From Haematobia irritans (Eukaryota; Arthropoda; Insecta; Diptera; Muscidae), in the NCBI RefSeq assembly GCF_050003625.1, contig NC_134398.1, forward strand, positions 93,315,248 through 93,379,247: DNA of 64,000 nt, in the 5' to 3' direction. The notes under the pieces were generated by a model. That model was given only the letters and a program-made list of their open reading frames with translations, was not told the origin of the DNA and made no database searches. This document shows positions 44,013 through 55,645 of this stretch, one piece after another (position 1 is the first letter of the stretch; every line of letters begins with the position of its first letter). Both the position numbers and the translations under genes were made by a program.

Positions 44013-46120
44013 CCCAGCCAACATTTTTTGAATTTGGGGGCGCTTCTGAGAATCCCCACTACGTCGAAAACAGTCGTATACGATATTCATAACTTCTCGG
44101 AAAAGCGCCGTCAATATTGAGAAGTTGTACCACGCCAAGTTACTACAAAAAAGTATCGCATGAGTGCAATTATTAGGTGCCGTCCTGGATACATTTAGAA
44201 GGACGCCAATAAGAGCCCCTTCAAACAATCAGACAAAGTGCATTTTAAGATAGTTGTAAAAGAATCATTGTGGTCAAGTAAAACACGATTGTTTAGATGT
44301 TTATTATTTTATTAAACATTTATAAATTCTCATAAATATAACATTTATACGTGTATCACCCCTGCCAACATTTTTTGAATTTGGGGGCGCTTCTGAGAAT
44401 CCCCACTACGTCGAAAACAATCATATACGACATCAAAAACTCGTCGGAAAAGCGCCGTCACTATTGAGAAGTTGTACCACGCCAAGTTACTACGAAAAAG
44501 TTTCTCATCAGTGCAATTATTAGGTGCCTATTTAGATCAATTTCGAAGGACGCTAAAGTTCCGTTTCATCTTCATCGCTACCACAGACTCGTAAGTGACA
44601 ATGCAACAATCGCCAACTGTGATAGTATTTTGCCATCACTATTCGCATGAAAGTATTTTGCCATCACTATTGTTACAAGAGCCATTTTATATTTTGTGAA
44701 ACACCAAGCATAACTAGCTTCTTATAATTTATTTAAATAAAAACGATAATGAAGTGCTGAAAACATAGTTATTTCGCTTAAAATTGTAAAAGGTATATTG
44801 GTGAACAATTTTTGACTTTCCAAATGGAATAAAGTGATCCCTGCCAGCATTTCAAAGTTCCATTTCATCTTCATCGCTACCACAGACTCGTAAATGTCAC
44901 TACAACCATCCTACTGTGATGGGGGGGCAGCATATCATAAAGTACAAAATGTACTTCATACATGTATTTTGCCATCACTACTTTTACAAAAGCCATTTTA
45001 TTTTTTGTGAAACGCCAAGCGCAACCAGCTTGTTATATTTTATTTAAATAAAAACGAAAATAAAGTTCTGAAAACATAGATTTTACGCTTAAAATTGTGA
45101 AAGGTATATTGGTGAACAATTTTTGATTTTCCAAATGGAATAAAGTGATTGTTTTTCAAATATTTTACAGACACGCTGCCTCCATCGAATAAAAACACTG
45201 GCTGATAGACGCTGCAACATGTAACTCGCTACTTGTAACTCTACCTCATCATTAATGCAAAAAATTATGTTAAATGTGATGTGATAGTGGTATAAATGTT
45301 ATATTTTTAAGAATTTGTAAATAATTAATCAAATTATTAAATATCTAAACAAACGTGTTTTACTCGACCACAATGATTCTTTTACCACTATCTTAAAATG
45401 TGCTTTTTCTGATTGTTTGGAGGGTCTCTTATTGGCGTCGTTCTAAATTGATCTATAAAGGCACCTAATAATTGCACTCATGCGAAACCTTTTTGTAGTA
45501 ACTTGGCGTGGTACAACTTCTCAATAGTGACGGCGCTTTTCCGACGAGTTTTTGATATCGTATATGATTGTTTTCAACGTACTGGGGATTCTCAGAAGCG
45601 CCCCCAAATTCAAAAAATGTTGGCAGGGATAGTTTTTCAAATATTTTTCCAGACACGCTGCCTCCATTGGGAATATAAGCACTGGCTGATAGACGCTACA
45701 ACATTTAACTTGCAATTTGTAACTCAACATCAATCTTTTATTAATGCATATTGAAATATGTTAAATGAGTTGTGGTAGTCGTATAAATGTTATATTTATG
45801 AGAATTTATAAATGTTTAATAAAATTAATAAACATCTAAACAATCGTGTTTTACTTGACCACAATGATTCTTTTACAACTATCTTAAAATTCACTTTCTC
45901 TGATTTTTTGAAGGGGCTCTTATTGGCGTCCTTCTAAATATATCCAGAAGGGCACCTAATAATCGCACTAATGCAAAACTTTTTTGTAGTAACTTGGCGT
46001 GGTACAACTTCTCAATAGTGACGGCGCTTTTCCCAAGGAGTTTTGGATATCATATACGACTGTTTTCGACGTAGTGGTGATTCTCAGAAGCGCCCCCAAA
46101 TTCAATAAATGTTGGCAGGG
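44013..46120. mobile_element. Nested and inverted CCCTGCCA-family block
   Basis: 44013-44358 is a minus-strand copy beginning CCCAGCCAACATTTTTTG. A second minus-strand right end, CCCTGCCAACATTTTTTG, cuts into it at 44360 and runs to about 44548. From there a plus-strand copy runs to GTTGGCAGGG at 46120 but is interrupted by a complete copy at 44839-45628. All pieces share CAACTTCTCAATAGTGACGG or its complement. Confidence 0.7.
44839..45628 (+). mobile_element. CCCTGCCA-family element, complete, self-nested, AT duplication
   Basis: 790 bp from CCCTGCCAGCATTTC to AATGTTGGCAGGG, inserted into another copy of the same family at AAAGTGAT|TGTTTTTC. AT is repeated at both sides (44837-44838 and 45629-45630), consistent with a 2-bp duplication. 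No open frame with known motifs. Confidence 0.8.
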
Positions 46121-48780
46121 TTGATTTGTTTAAAATTCAAAATGAACTGGAGTGATATAGAAGTGAATCTAAATTTGTGGAGACTATATAGAAAAAATAA
46201 GAAGTGTAAAACTCGTCGAAAAAGCAGGTGGTCTGTTCGCCCAATCAATATAGAGATTGGAATAAAAGTGGTTACCATAAAAAGGTGTTCCAGAATATCA
46301 AACTACATGATGATGAACATTTCTTCAAACATACTCGTACAAGTAAAGAAGTCCTCTGCAAAACATACAATAGTTTAAAGACACATGGTGCAAATGAAAA
46401 CAATTCCTACCAGGAATTTGCACGTCTTCCGCAATTCTTTTCCAGGCTGTTGCTTTTTCGGGTATATTTATTATAAATGCATTCATGCGACTGCACGCAT
46501 AATATCAATTTCTTTTCATCTCTTCAACCGAACACAGCACAGTTTGTTATGTGCGTGTATACTCCACCGTTCAATATGGCCGTCCGACTAGCTACGGCGG
46601 TCTCTTTGGGCGAAGTCATCAACCCGCCAACATTGAACACACCTCACAAACATTGAAAGAGGGAATTTACAAAAACAAACCGTACTGACACTGGGGAAAA
46701 CCTATATAGAACCCTTGATGTTGGGCCCCTCGCTTTCCCACCCAACCTAGGTCCAAAACTGTCCTCTCCAAAATTATTGGACCCCCGAATCCCACACACT
46801 GAAGTCACACACTTACCTCATTTCCTTGCCCCCTTCATTACACAGATTACCAATACATATTATTTCAATTCACAAACCGGGACCAGTTAACATTTATTAT
46901 ATAAAAAAATATGAAGTTCCTAATATTTCACGGTCTTTTTTTCTTAAATAAATATTAAATTAAAATATCTTTCTATAATTTTAACTTTTGGCCCAATTAC
47001 CCAGGATTTCCAGGTCCAGAACCTTGCTTAAAACGCCAATCTTCAGCGCCACTCAACCACTGTACCTATCTATTGAAAGAGCTCTCTTAATAGACGTGAC
47101 CCGCGGCGTGACCAATACCAAAATCAAATACAAGGACCCTGAAACCTTCTTACCCTCAGCCTATTTACTCAACAAAGATATTTTTCCCCTTACAAACCCA
47201 CTGTTACTAACAATATTTCACCTAGAATTTCTTAAGATTTAACATGATTAATATTATTTTGTTCTACTCTCTCTATATATAAATATCTGCCTTTTTTTAC
47301 TTATTCTTATTTTATCTATATGGTTTATCTATAAATTAATACTAATGAATTTATCTCTTTCGAGGTTTTCAAACTATAAACTTTGTTGCATGTACATGGA
47401 CAGACATCACACAAATTGGTGAGATATAATTCGATTACCTGGAATATTCCTCGATCTCTTTGAATTGATTTCTCTTGATTTATTTTTTTTTTCAAGATTC
47501 ATGGATTTACACCATCCACAACTTTATGTAGCCGCAAATCCAGTTTTTCGGAGGAGAACTCCCAGAACACGCATAAAAACTTAGATTTTACCACGCACAA
47601 TTTTAGCGGTGTACACTTTATGAGGCATGGGATTTCAAAACGTATCGTACCATCCAACACAGGAATATCAGGAAAATTTCTCACTGGCCCTAGCGTACAA
47701 TCCACAAAAGGCCAGTGCTGATCTCACCAATCACCAAAAAAAATCGATTGTACACGGAGAAAGCAAACACACACAGGTCATGATTTTACCACATCGATAC
47801 TTAACAACACTACTTACTCTACTGTATAATAACACAATAAACTTTGAAATACAAAACAATTAATCTTGTAATCTCTGATAAGTTAGATTCAATTTCTTTT
47901 CACTGCTCTCCACTTGCATGTACTTGTTCGACTGCTAATGTCTGTTTACTCTCTCCCATGGTTTATATATAATCCATTTTCCTCCCGCCAAATTTTCCTC
48001 CGACTCCATTTTCTTAGCCCTGTCTGTCACTTCTATTCAAACATCTTTTCGCGGGTTTTCCCAATTCAGAATTGGCAACCCTCATTGTGAATGACTTTTT
48101 GCCATATCCACGATGTGCCTCAAAATTTTGAACTAACGGTTGAGAACTTATCGTACAATTCTTCTCCAACTTGCTGGAGAACGCGATTTTCTGAATAATT
48201 ATTCAACTCGAATTTTAAGGCTATCCTTTGGAAACATGTTTGAAAGCGTATTGTATTTAAGCACATCCCCAATACTTGTGTCTATTGGGCTTGCTCAAAA
48301 AAATCATTGTTGATACTAGAAATTACAGTAAATTCTGAGACTGGATTCCCTCACCGTATCCCATGTTTGTTTGAATTCATGTTGAATATAACAATGACTC
48401 CAGTACGCCTGCCACTTACATCAACACGCCAGCGTATCTACATACGTACACCATTAGGTTTGCCGGCTGAAGCCAACATCATTCGTCATTTCCCCTACCA
48501 AATTGCCAAACATCAGCAGCCATTTCTATCTGATTACAGAAAATATTTTCTTTTGGGTACCAACGAAAATTTATTTTCCCCATCACATGCCCGCACAATC
48601 CAATAGCCACTGCCACAGAAAATTGTCTGCCTACTTATGAACACGCCGTTCAACCGAAAATAACTATTTGTAACTCCCGCCCTCAGTCGTTCGCCCAACG
48701 CCGGCCGCCCTTGGAATCACCTGCTACAAGTTGTATGTGCTAATTAACTATATTTTCACTAAACACCTTCTTCCCTCTTC
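46121..48780. other. No recognisable gene; pyrimidine-rich plus strand from about 46600
   Basis: There are short frames only, none with a motif that I know. From about 46600 to 48700 the plus strand is visibly rich in C and T and poor in G (for example CTTACCTCATTTCCTTGCCC), unlike its neighbours. This could be the untranslated part of an unidentified minus-strand LTR element, but neither LTRs nor a primer site could be shown. Confidence 0.4.
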
Positions 48781-48782
48781 TT

Positions 48783-48979
48783 TCAATTGATGACGCTTGT
48801 TTTTTGATCAGCTGATATGACAACGACACGCCAACTTTTGTTTTTTCTGAATACACGACACGTCTACGTTGTGGAAACGTTGGGTAATCGTTTGTATGGG
48901 CTGTCGTATATCAAAAACAAACAGCTGACACGCCACGCTACGCTTACGTCCCGTTTTTTGAATGCGTAAGCAAGCCTTT
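48783..48979 (-). mobile_element. Element K copy
   Basis: Read on the minus strand it starts AAAGGCTTGCTTACGCATTC and contains GTGGCGTGTCAGCTGTTTG and CAGCTGATCAAAAAACAAGC, colinear with 52684-52875. Non-coding. Confidence 0.6.
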
Positions 48980-48980
48980 A

Positions 48981-49222
48981 TGCGCTTTACAGACTATCAG
49001 TTATTCCGGACGACAGTGCTCGTGTCGAACATATCCCATATATTGTTCACATTATAAGTTAAGTCCGAAGGCATAATCGATACTGCTACATGTTTATGAG
49101 ATCGATAACACAATTACCGATTATTTAGTTATCGCCCATAAGTCGTATTGATTCGACACACTGTAAGATTCTTTACAAACACCGACATTCCGTCCGGAAT
49201 AACTGATAGTCTGTAAAGCACA
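48981..49222. mobile_element. 242-bp MITE with roughly 30-bp inverted ends
   Basis: The left end GCTTTACAGACTATCAGTTA... and the right end, complement of the same, match through TTCCGGACG. No coding. It sits between element K and a CCCTGCCA fragment. No clear target duplication. Confidence 0.75.
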
Positions 49223-49303
49223 GTAGGTGCCTTTTTAGATCAATTTAGAACGACGCCAATAAGAGCCCCTGCAAACTATCAGAAAAAGTGCACTTTAATA
49301 CTA

Positions 49304-49662
49304 CGTTCGCACTAGACACGAAATCTCGCTATTTAGAACCAAAATCTCTTTACAAATCTAAAGTGTTCGGACTGGCAAAATAACGGGGTTTCGTAGATTT
49401 GAGGATTTAACAGCTGTTTGTAAATATATCAATACAAACGCAAACCCGTATGTGTACACGCACACACACATTCATCTACAAGGAAAATTGGGGCAGGGTT
49501 ACAAAAAGCACATTTTTAGTACTAAAACCACAGTTGTACAAGGCAGTATAGGGGATTTTAAAAGAGATTTTGTTGAAATCCTCTACGAGCAAGATGATAT
49601 TTGCCTATTGCAAATCTACTGAGATCTAGGAGGATTTCGTGTCTAGTGCGAACGTAGAATAA
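49304..49662. mobile_element. MITE H copy
   Basis: The ends TACGTTCGCACTAGACACG and GTGTCTAGTGCGAACGTA are inverted over about 25 bp. The interior holds CACGCACACACACATTC. It separates a minus-strand CCCTGCCA fragment (49223-49303) from a plus-strand one (49663-49984, ending TTCGCAGGG). A short end-like fragment is also seen at 39001-39035. Confidence 0.7.
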
Positions 49663-49984
49663 ATGTAATATTTATAAGAATTTATAAATGTTTAATCAAA
49701 TTAACAAACATTTAAACAATCGTGTTTTACTTGACCACAATGATTCTTTTACAACTATCTTAAAAATCAATTTTTCTAATAATTTGAAGGGGCTCTTATT
49801 GGCATCGTTCTAAATTTATCTAAAAAGTCACCAAATAATTGGACTCATGCGATATTTTTTTGTAGTAACTTGGCGTGGTACAATTTCTCAATAGTGACGG
49901 CGCTTTTCCGATGTCGTATTCGATTGTTTTCGACGTGGTGGGGATTCTCAGAAGTGCCGTCAAATTCAAAAAATGTTCGCAGGG

Positions 49985-50746
49985 AAGATACATATTGCAG
50001 CATCTATCAGCCGTTTGTTTATTCTCGATGGAGGCAGCGTGTCTAGAAAAATATCTGAAAACACAATCACTTTATTCCATTTGGAAAGTCGAAAATTGTT
50101 CACCATATACCTTTCACAATTTTAAGGCCGGTATGCACCTCTAGCGAAAAATTTCATTCCCATAAGAAATGCATTGTTATTTATGCTAACGAAATTTTCG
50201 GTAGCGTTCAATTTCGTAAGCTGGCACGCACCTCTAATGAAAATAACAGGGTTGTCAAAAGCATATTTTGGCAGCAAACATTTAATTTATTACAATCATT
50301 GTGTGCGTAAAAGTTTTAAAAGGTCTGTAAATAATAAACAATTTATTTGAGGAATATTTGGAATATATATTAACAATTTTTAAAAGCGATTAGCTGGTTT
50401 AAAATTTGTGTACACAGCCCTGTTTTTTCATTTCATTTATTTAGACTTAAATAAATTTTTGCTACCGAAAATTTCGCTAGAGGTGCATACCGGCCTTTCA
50501 GCGTAATAACTATATTTTCAGCACTTTATTTTCGTTTTTATTTAAATAAATTATAATAAGCTAGTTGCGCTTGGCGTTTCACAAAATATAAAATGGCCCT
50601 TCTAGCAATAGTGATGGCGAAATACTTTCATGTACATTTTGTACTTTTTGATATGCTTCCCCATCACAGTTGGCGATTGTTGTAGTGACAGTTACGAGTC
50701 TGTGGTAGCGATGAGGATGAAATAGAACTTTGAAATGCTGGCAGGG
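49985..50746 (-). mobile_element. CCCTGCCA-family element, minus strand, with MITE insertion
   Basis: Its left end is at 50746 (GAAATGCTGGCAGGG on the plus strand). The interior matches the 33116 copy in reverse (TTCCATTTGGAAAGTCG, GCTGATAGATGCTGC style). It is interrupted by an inverted-repeat element at 50124-50497. The right end is replaced by the plus-strand copy ending at 49984, giving a head-on junction. Confidence 0.65.
50124..50497. mobile_element. 374-bp MITE, AAGGCCGGTATGCACCTC ends
   Basis: The ends AAGGCCGGTATGCACCTCTA and its complement are perfect over about 26 bp (through GCGAAA). A partial internal copy of the end (GCTGGCACGCACCTCTAATG) lies near 50219. Non-coding. Inserted in a CCCTGCCA copy within CAATTTTAAGCGTAA. 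Confidence 0.75.
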
Positions 50747-50782
50747 CAAGAACAGGTAGAAAAAGGTTAATTTTTTACACTT

Positions 50783-52453
50783 AAGGTGAGTATTAAGTTC
50801 GAGTTTAGCCGCTAAAATCGCTAAAGTGAAAACTAAATCAGAAAGAAAAATGCATGAAATTATACATATTTGTTGCAAATTTTATTATAACTTGATGGGG
50901 AAAACCCCAAAGCAAATTTTCACAAAGTTTGTGTTCCTTAAAATGGATTATTAAAGAAAAGTAATCGTGAAAAAATGACGTTTTTAGCGGCTAAACTCGA
51001 ACTTACAGCCTATTTCTGCTATCCGAATTCTAGTCTTCGTTCGCATTCAAAACGAAAAACAGCTGATTTTGGTTTCTCTAAGGGGTATCTAAACAAAAAT
51101 CGAAACGAAAGTCAATGCGAACGAAGACGTAACGTAAGCTCTAAAATTGGGTTTCTCTAACTCGATTCGTTCGCATTTTGACGAACCACTCACTTGGTAA
51201 AGACCTTTCGTTTTGTGGAAAAAGGCATTTATAAATAGGAAAAACTTAATAATTGATAAATTGATTAAAGCTTTTATTGTAAATATGTGATAAAAGTTAA
51301 TTAAATCGATCTATTTTTTCTTTATAACCGCCATAGAGACCGTTTAAGGGAAAGTCTAACACGAGCAATCACACACATTTCGAATGAAACACTCATTAAA
51401 AGGACAACTTAACTGTAATTATTGTAGAAATATGGAAATACAAATCCTTATCTCTCTACGCGGGCTAATTTGTTAAAAAAATTATTGAGCTAAACCAAAT
51501 ATCAAAAGCGGGAAATGTTTGCCAAATGAACGGCGATGCCAGATTGAATATTATGGAAAATCATTTTTAAAATGTATGGGCTTTTTTCAGGAAATTGAAA
51601 TAATTGAGATCTGGTAATGCTAGCATTTGACAGTAACGTAAGTCATGCGAACGAACAAAAGGAAGTTAGAGAAACCCAAATCTAGACGAAAGTGAGCGAC
51701 TGCCGTTCGTTCGCAATTGCTTTCGTTCGGATATCAGAAATAGGCTGTTAATACCCACCTTTAAGGTGGTTTAAGGTGAGTATTAAGTTCGAGTTTAGCC
51801 GCTAAAGTGAAAACTAAATCAGTAAAAAAAGGCATATAATTATACATATTTGTAGCAAATTTTATTATAACTTGATGGGGAATAGCCCAAAGCAAATTTT
51901 TACAAAGTTTGTTTTCCTTAAAATGGATTATTAAAGAAAAGTAACCGTGAAAAATTGACGATTTTAGCGGCTAAACTTGAACTTAATACCCACCTTTAGC
52001 CGCTAAAATCGTAATTTTTTCACGATTACTTTCCTTTAATAATTCATTTTAAGGAATACAAACTGTAAAAATTTGCTTTGGGCTATTTCCCATCAAGTTA
52101 TAATGAAATCTGCAACAAATATGTATAATGTTAAGGCTTTTTTTTTACTGATTTAGTTTTCACTTTAAGGTGGGTACTAAGTTCGAGTTTAGCCGCTAAA
52201 ATCGTTAAAGTGAAAACTAAATCAGCAAGAAAAAGGCAAAAAATTATACATATTTGTTGCAAATATTTTTATAACTTGATGGGAAAAAGCCCAAAGCAAA
52301 TTTTCACAAAGTTTGTATTCCTTAAAATAGATTATTAAAGAAAAGTAATCGTGAAAAAATGACGGTTTTAGCTGCTAAACTCGAACTTAATACCCACCTT
52401 TAGTGAACAAATGACGATTTTAGCGGCTAAACTCGAACTTAATACCCACCTTT
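50783..52453. mobile_element. Tandem/inverted cluster of a roughly 230-bp MITE (family M)
   Basis: The end motif AAGTTCGAGTTTAGCCGCTA occurs or is complemented at about 50793, 50977, 51788, 51964, 52000, 52182, 52370 and 52420. This makes one unit split by a 742-bp insertion (50783-51762), a forward unit (51770-51996), a reversed one (51996-52165), a forward one (52165-52402) and a right-end remnant (52403-52453). All share ATTATAACTTGATGGG. No coding. Confidence 0.75.
51006..51747. mobile_element. 742-bp MITE with TTA duplication
   Basis: The ends CAGCCTATTTCTG and CAGAAATAGGCTG are exact complements and are flanked by TTA (51003-51005 and 51748-51750). Removing it rejoins GAACTTAATACCCACC, the normal M-family end, which proves the insertion. 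A 3-bp TTA target suggests PIF/Harbinger. The interior repeats GTTCGCATT and its complement. No transposase. Confidence 0.8.
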
Positions 52454-52562
52454 AAAATTAATTTCATGAATAATATTAATTTCTCATAGTCAATTTTAAC
52501 CGAAAATAAAACAATATTTTTATTGAAATGAATTTTCACGTTATTCAAAATTTTCTCTCTCT

Positions 52563-52880
52563 TTCAATCGATGACGCTTGTTTTTTGTTCAACTGATACG
52601 AAAACGAGACATAATTTTTGGTTTCTTTCTGAATCTTATGAAACGATTACGTTTTGCTAACGTTTGGTAATCGTAGACGTTTTAAGGCCTGGTTATGCAT
52701 CCAAAAATGGGTCGTTAGCGTAGAGTGGCGTGTCAGCTGTTTGTTTTTGATATACGACAGCCCATACAAACGATTAGCTAACGTTTGCACAACGTAAGCG
52801 TGTTGTAAGATACAGAAAAAACAAAAATTTACGTGTCGTATCAGCTGATCAAAAAACAAGCGTCATCGATGAAAAATGCT
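52563..52880. mobile_element. Element K, palindromic copy
   Basis: ATCGATGACGCTTGTTTTTT at 52568 and its complement at about 52850-52871 form long inverted arms. The right half (from AAGGCCTGGTTATGCATC) matches 48783-48979 reversed. Non-coding, next to the 5' region of the LINE at 53090. Confidence 0.6.
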
Positions 52881-53089
52881 CAACTTCTGTTGACGGTAGA
52901 CTACTTGGCGCTGGTCGCTACTCGCTTTGTGCTTGAACAAAAAAAATAAAATAAAAACACGTAAAAACAGTTACAACTAACTAAGTTATAAAGGAGATAA
53001 GTGCAGTGCTTTTGTTATTGTTTTGGATAAACAGATAACTAGGATTGGAGTGAAAATTACATTTTGAGTTTTTTTTATTAAATGCCATA

Positions 53090-53966
53090 ATGGAGGGCGA
53101 AGATCCGCCTCCAAGGCTTGATCCAAAAAAGAGAAATGAGCCCCCCATAAATCGTGAAAATAAAAAATTCAAAACCATTCAACCAAACCCTCTAGTAAAT
53201 GAAAAATATGTGCCTTTTTTAAGAAAAGAAGACAAAACTTCTATAACAAATGAAAACCAAACAAAAGTAAACAAACCAAGCAGTGTAAACTCGGGTGAAA
53301 CTCATGAAGAAGATGAGCATTATTATAATTTCTATAAGAACAAACAAATACTTTATCCACAAAACCATACAGGCCCCTTTTATGTGCTTGTGTCCTCAGA
53401 AGTGCCAGTTTCTACAAGAAGGAAAAACTCAGAATTACATTTGTATGTCAAACTGAAAAGAGCTAATATAAATGAAAAATTCATATCAAAAAATATTGCT
53501 TATAATACCTTCCGCCTATCTTTCAACGATTCAAACTCGGCAAACAAATTTGTTCTTAATGAAAATCTTGAATCCCTGGGTCTAAAAGCTTTCATTCCTG
53601 ACCGTTTTTTACAGAAATTTTATATAATCAAATATGTGCCAACTCAATTCACTGGTGAAGAAATTGTTAATGAAATTGTGATCAATCCAGAAAATAAATT
53701 CGATACAGTATCAATCGAGAGATTTAAAATCAAAAATGAGAATGGTAGGTATGTACCATCAGAAATAATTAAAATTGGCTTGATATCGGATACTCTTGTA
53801 AAGGAGATTTATATCTTTAACACCATCACTGCAACCGAGTTATACGTTCCGCAAGTACGGCTGTGCAAAAACTGCGGTAGGTTAGGCCACATTGCGAAAA
53901 GATGTCGCTCAAGGAAACGTTGTTTACTTTGCGGTCAAAACATTATTTGCCCATACAGCTGCTTAG
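53090..53966 (+). pseudogene. LINE ORF1 (Gag-like, zinc knuckle), first part
   Basis: Starts MEGEDPPPRLDPKKRNEPP with a good ATG. An acidic/basic N-terminus is followed by a central region (about residues 95-240) of the RRM-like style seen in Jockey-type ORF1, and then CCHC knuckles CKNCGRLGHIAKRCRSRKRC-LLCG near residue 265. Coding is cut at 53966 by minus-strand LINE sequence. The missing downstream part appears at about 63385. The probable 5' untranslated region is 52880-53089. ORF1 would bind the LINE RNA. The clade is uncertain. Confidence 0.7.
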
Positions 53967-53975
53967 ACGTCAAAT

Positions 53976-55645
53976 GAGCTTTCAATAAAGCTGACTAGTT
54001 CATGTAGTGCGGTCTCAGTAGACCTGCCCTTCGAGTATGCATGCTGTCGTTTCGAGAACAAACTTGAATCGATGCTAGTTCTAAGATAAATATCTATCAT
54101 CCTCTCCAGAGTCTTAAGTAGGAATGAGGATAAGCTGATTGGTCGGAAATCCTTCGCCCTCGAGTGAGAGGCTTTTCCCGCTTTAGGTATGAAAACGACT
54201 TTTGTTTCCCTCCACTTTCCTGGGATATATGATAAGTTGATACATCCTTTATATATCACCGACAACCAGGGGATAATTTTGTCAGTTACAGCTTGTAACT
54301 CCGCCGGAGTAATTCCATCAGGTCCAGGGAATTTGAATGGTCCAAAGCTATTTAGCGCCCATCTTATTCTAGTTTCCGATACAATTTCCTCGACAGGAAA
54401 CGACCGCTGGGCAACTGTGGCACCGCCAGTACATGGTTCAACCGTCTGATTTCCAGGAAAATGTGTGTCCAATAGTACCTCCAGCGTCTCCTCACTGGAC
54501 GTTGTCCAATTGCCCTCCGATGTTTTAATGAAACCTGGAGCGGAGTTGGTGGATGCTAGAACCTTCCGTAGTCTGGAAGCCTCGGACGTATTCTCAATAC
54601 TGCTGCAGTAATCATTCCAAGAGTTATGCTGAGCCTTTCTCAGTTCTCGCTTGTATCCTCTCAGATTCTTCTTGTAAGCGTCCCAGTCCTCAGGGGCTCT
54701 GGTGGACTTTGCCTTGTTAAAGAGCTTCCTGCAGGATTTCCTCATATTACTTAATTCCGTAGACCACCATGGTGGTCGATGTTTCCCCCTTGGCTTTCCT
54801 CTAGGGCATGCAGCTTTCAGTGAGATGTTGAAGGCCTTAGTAATCCGCTCCACTGCGTGTTCGATATCTTGCACATTTCTCATATTTGTCTCTGTTATTT
54901 CCGGTATCATCATATTGAACGATTCCCTATACCTATTCCAGTCAGCTTTCCTAACATTTGGCGGAAATATGATCTTGGTGATATGAACATCAAATTTGAA
55001 ACTGATGTAGCGATGATCTGAGAAGCTGTGTTCACTTAAAACCTTCCACTCAGATATCATTTCATTCAGTTCTTGCGAGACCAAGGTGATGTCCAAAACC
55101 TCTTGCCTGTTTTTAGTGACAAAGGTTGGGACATCTCCCTTGTTGCAAACTACCAGATTAGTACGCAAAATAAACTCTATTAGCGACTCTCCCCTTGCAT
55201 TAGTATCACTACTTCCCCATATACTATGATGTGCATTCGCATCGCATCCCATAATGAGTTTCGTCTTTGTTTTCAGTGACTCCTCCACTAAGGTCTTAAC
55301 GGCATATGGAGGCATCTCCCTGTCATGTCCCATGTAGACCGAAGATACCCAATATTTGCATTTGGCTATTTCTAAACTTGCAACGACAGTGTCTGTATTG
55401 CACATTGAAGGAAGCAGAAACAAATTGAGCTCGTTTTTAGCAATTATACAGGCTCGATTTACATCATTACCAGTATACTGCAATAGTTTGAACCCCGGAG
55501 TACTTAATTCACATATTTTGGTTTTATAAACATATGGTTCTTGAATAAGAACTATATCTATGTCCCCTTTCATCAGAAGAACTTTTAAGGCAGCACATGC
55601 AGCCTTACAATGATGGAGATTTATCTGGAGGATCCGTAGGACCAT
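53976..55645 (-). pseudogene. LINE copy B ORF2, endonuclease and N-terminal reverse transcriptase
   Basis: I place the start at the ATG at 55645 (MVLRILQINLHHCK), since the residues before it come from non-ATG codons. The endonuclease is complete (DIVLIQEPYVY, CDANAHHSIWG, FSDHRYISF). Reverse transcriptase is open to DFRPISLSSFLLKTLERM and the QHAYSKGRSTETALHEL segment, then coding ends at the junction near 53970. It lacks the YADD box, RNase H and 3' region, so it is dead as an element. Confidence 0.85.

Noticed and set aside
46740..46760. Primer binding site of a minus-strand LTR element (GGGGCCCAACATCAAGGG)
   Set aside because: It only partly resembles the tRNA-Lys site, and no LTR end or gag was found beside it.
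50783..52453. CRISPR-like array of repeated end motifs
   Set aside because: The repeats alternate in orientation, are the terminal inverted repeats of a MITE family, and this is a eukaryotic genome.
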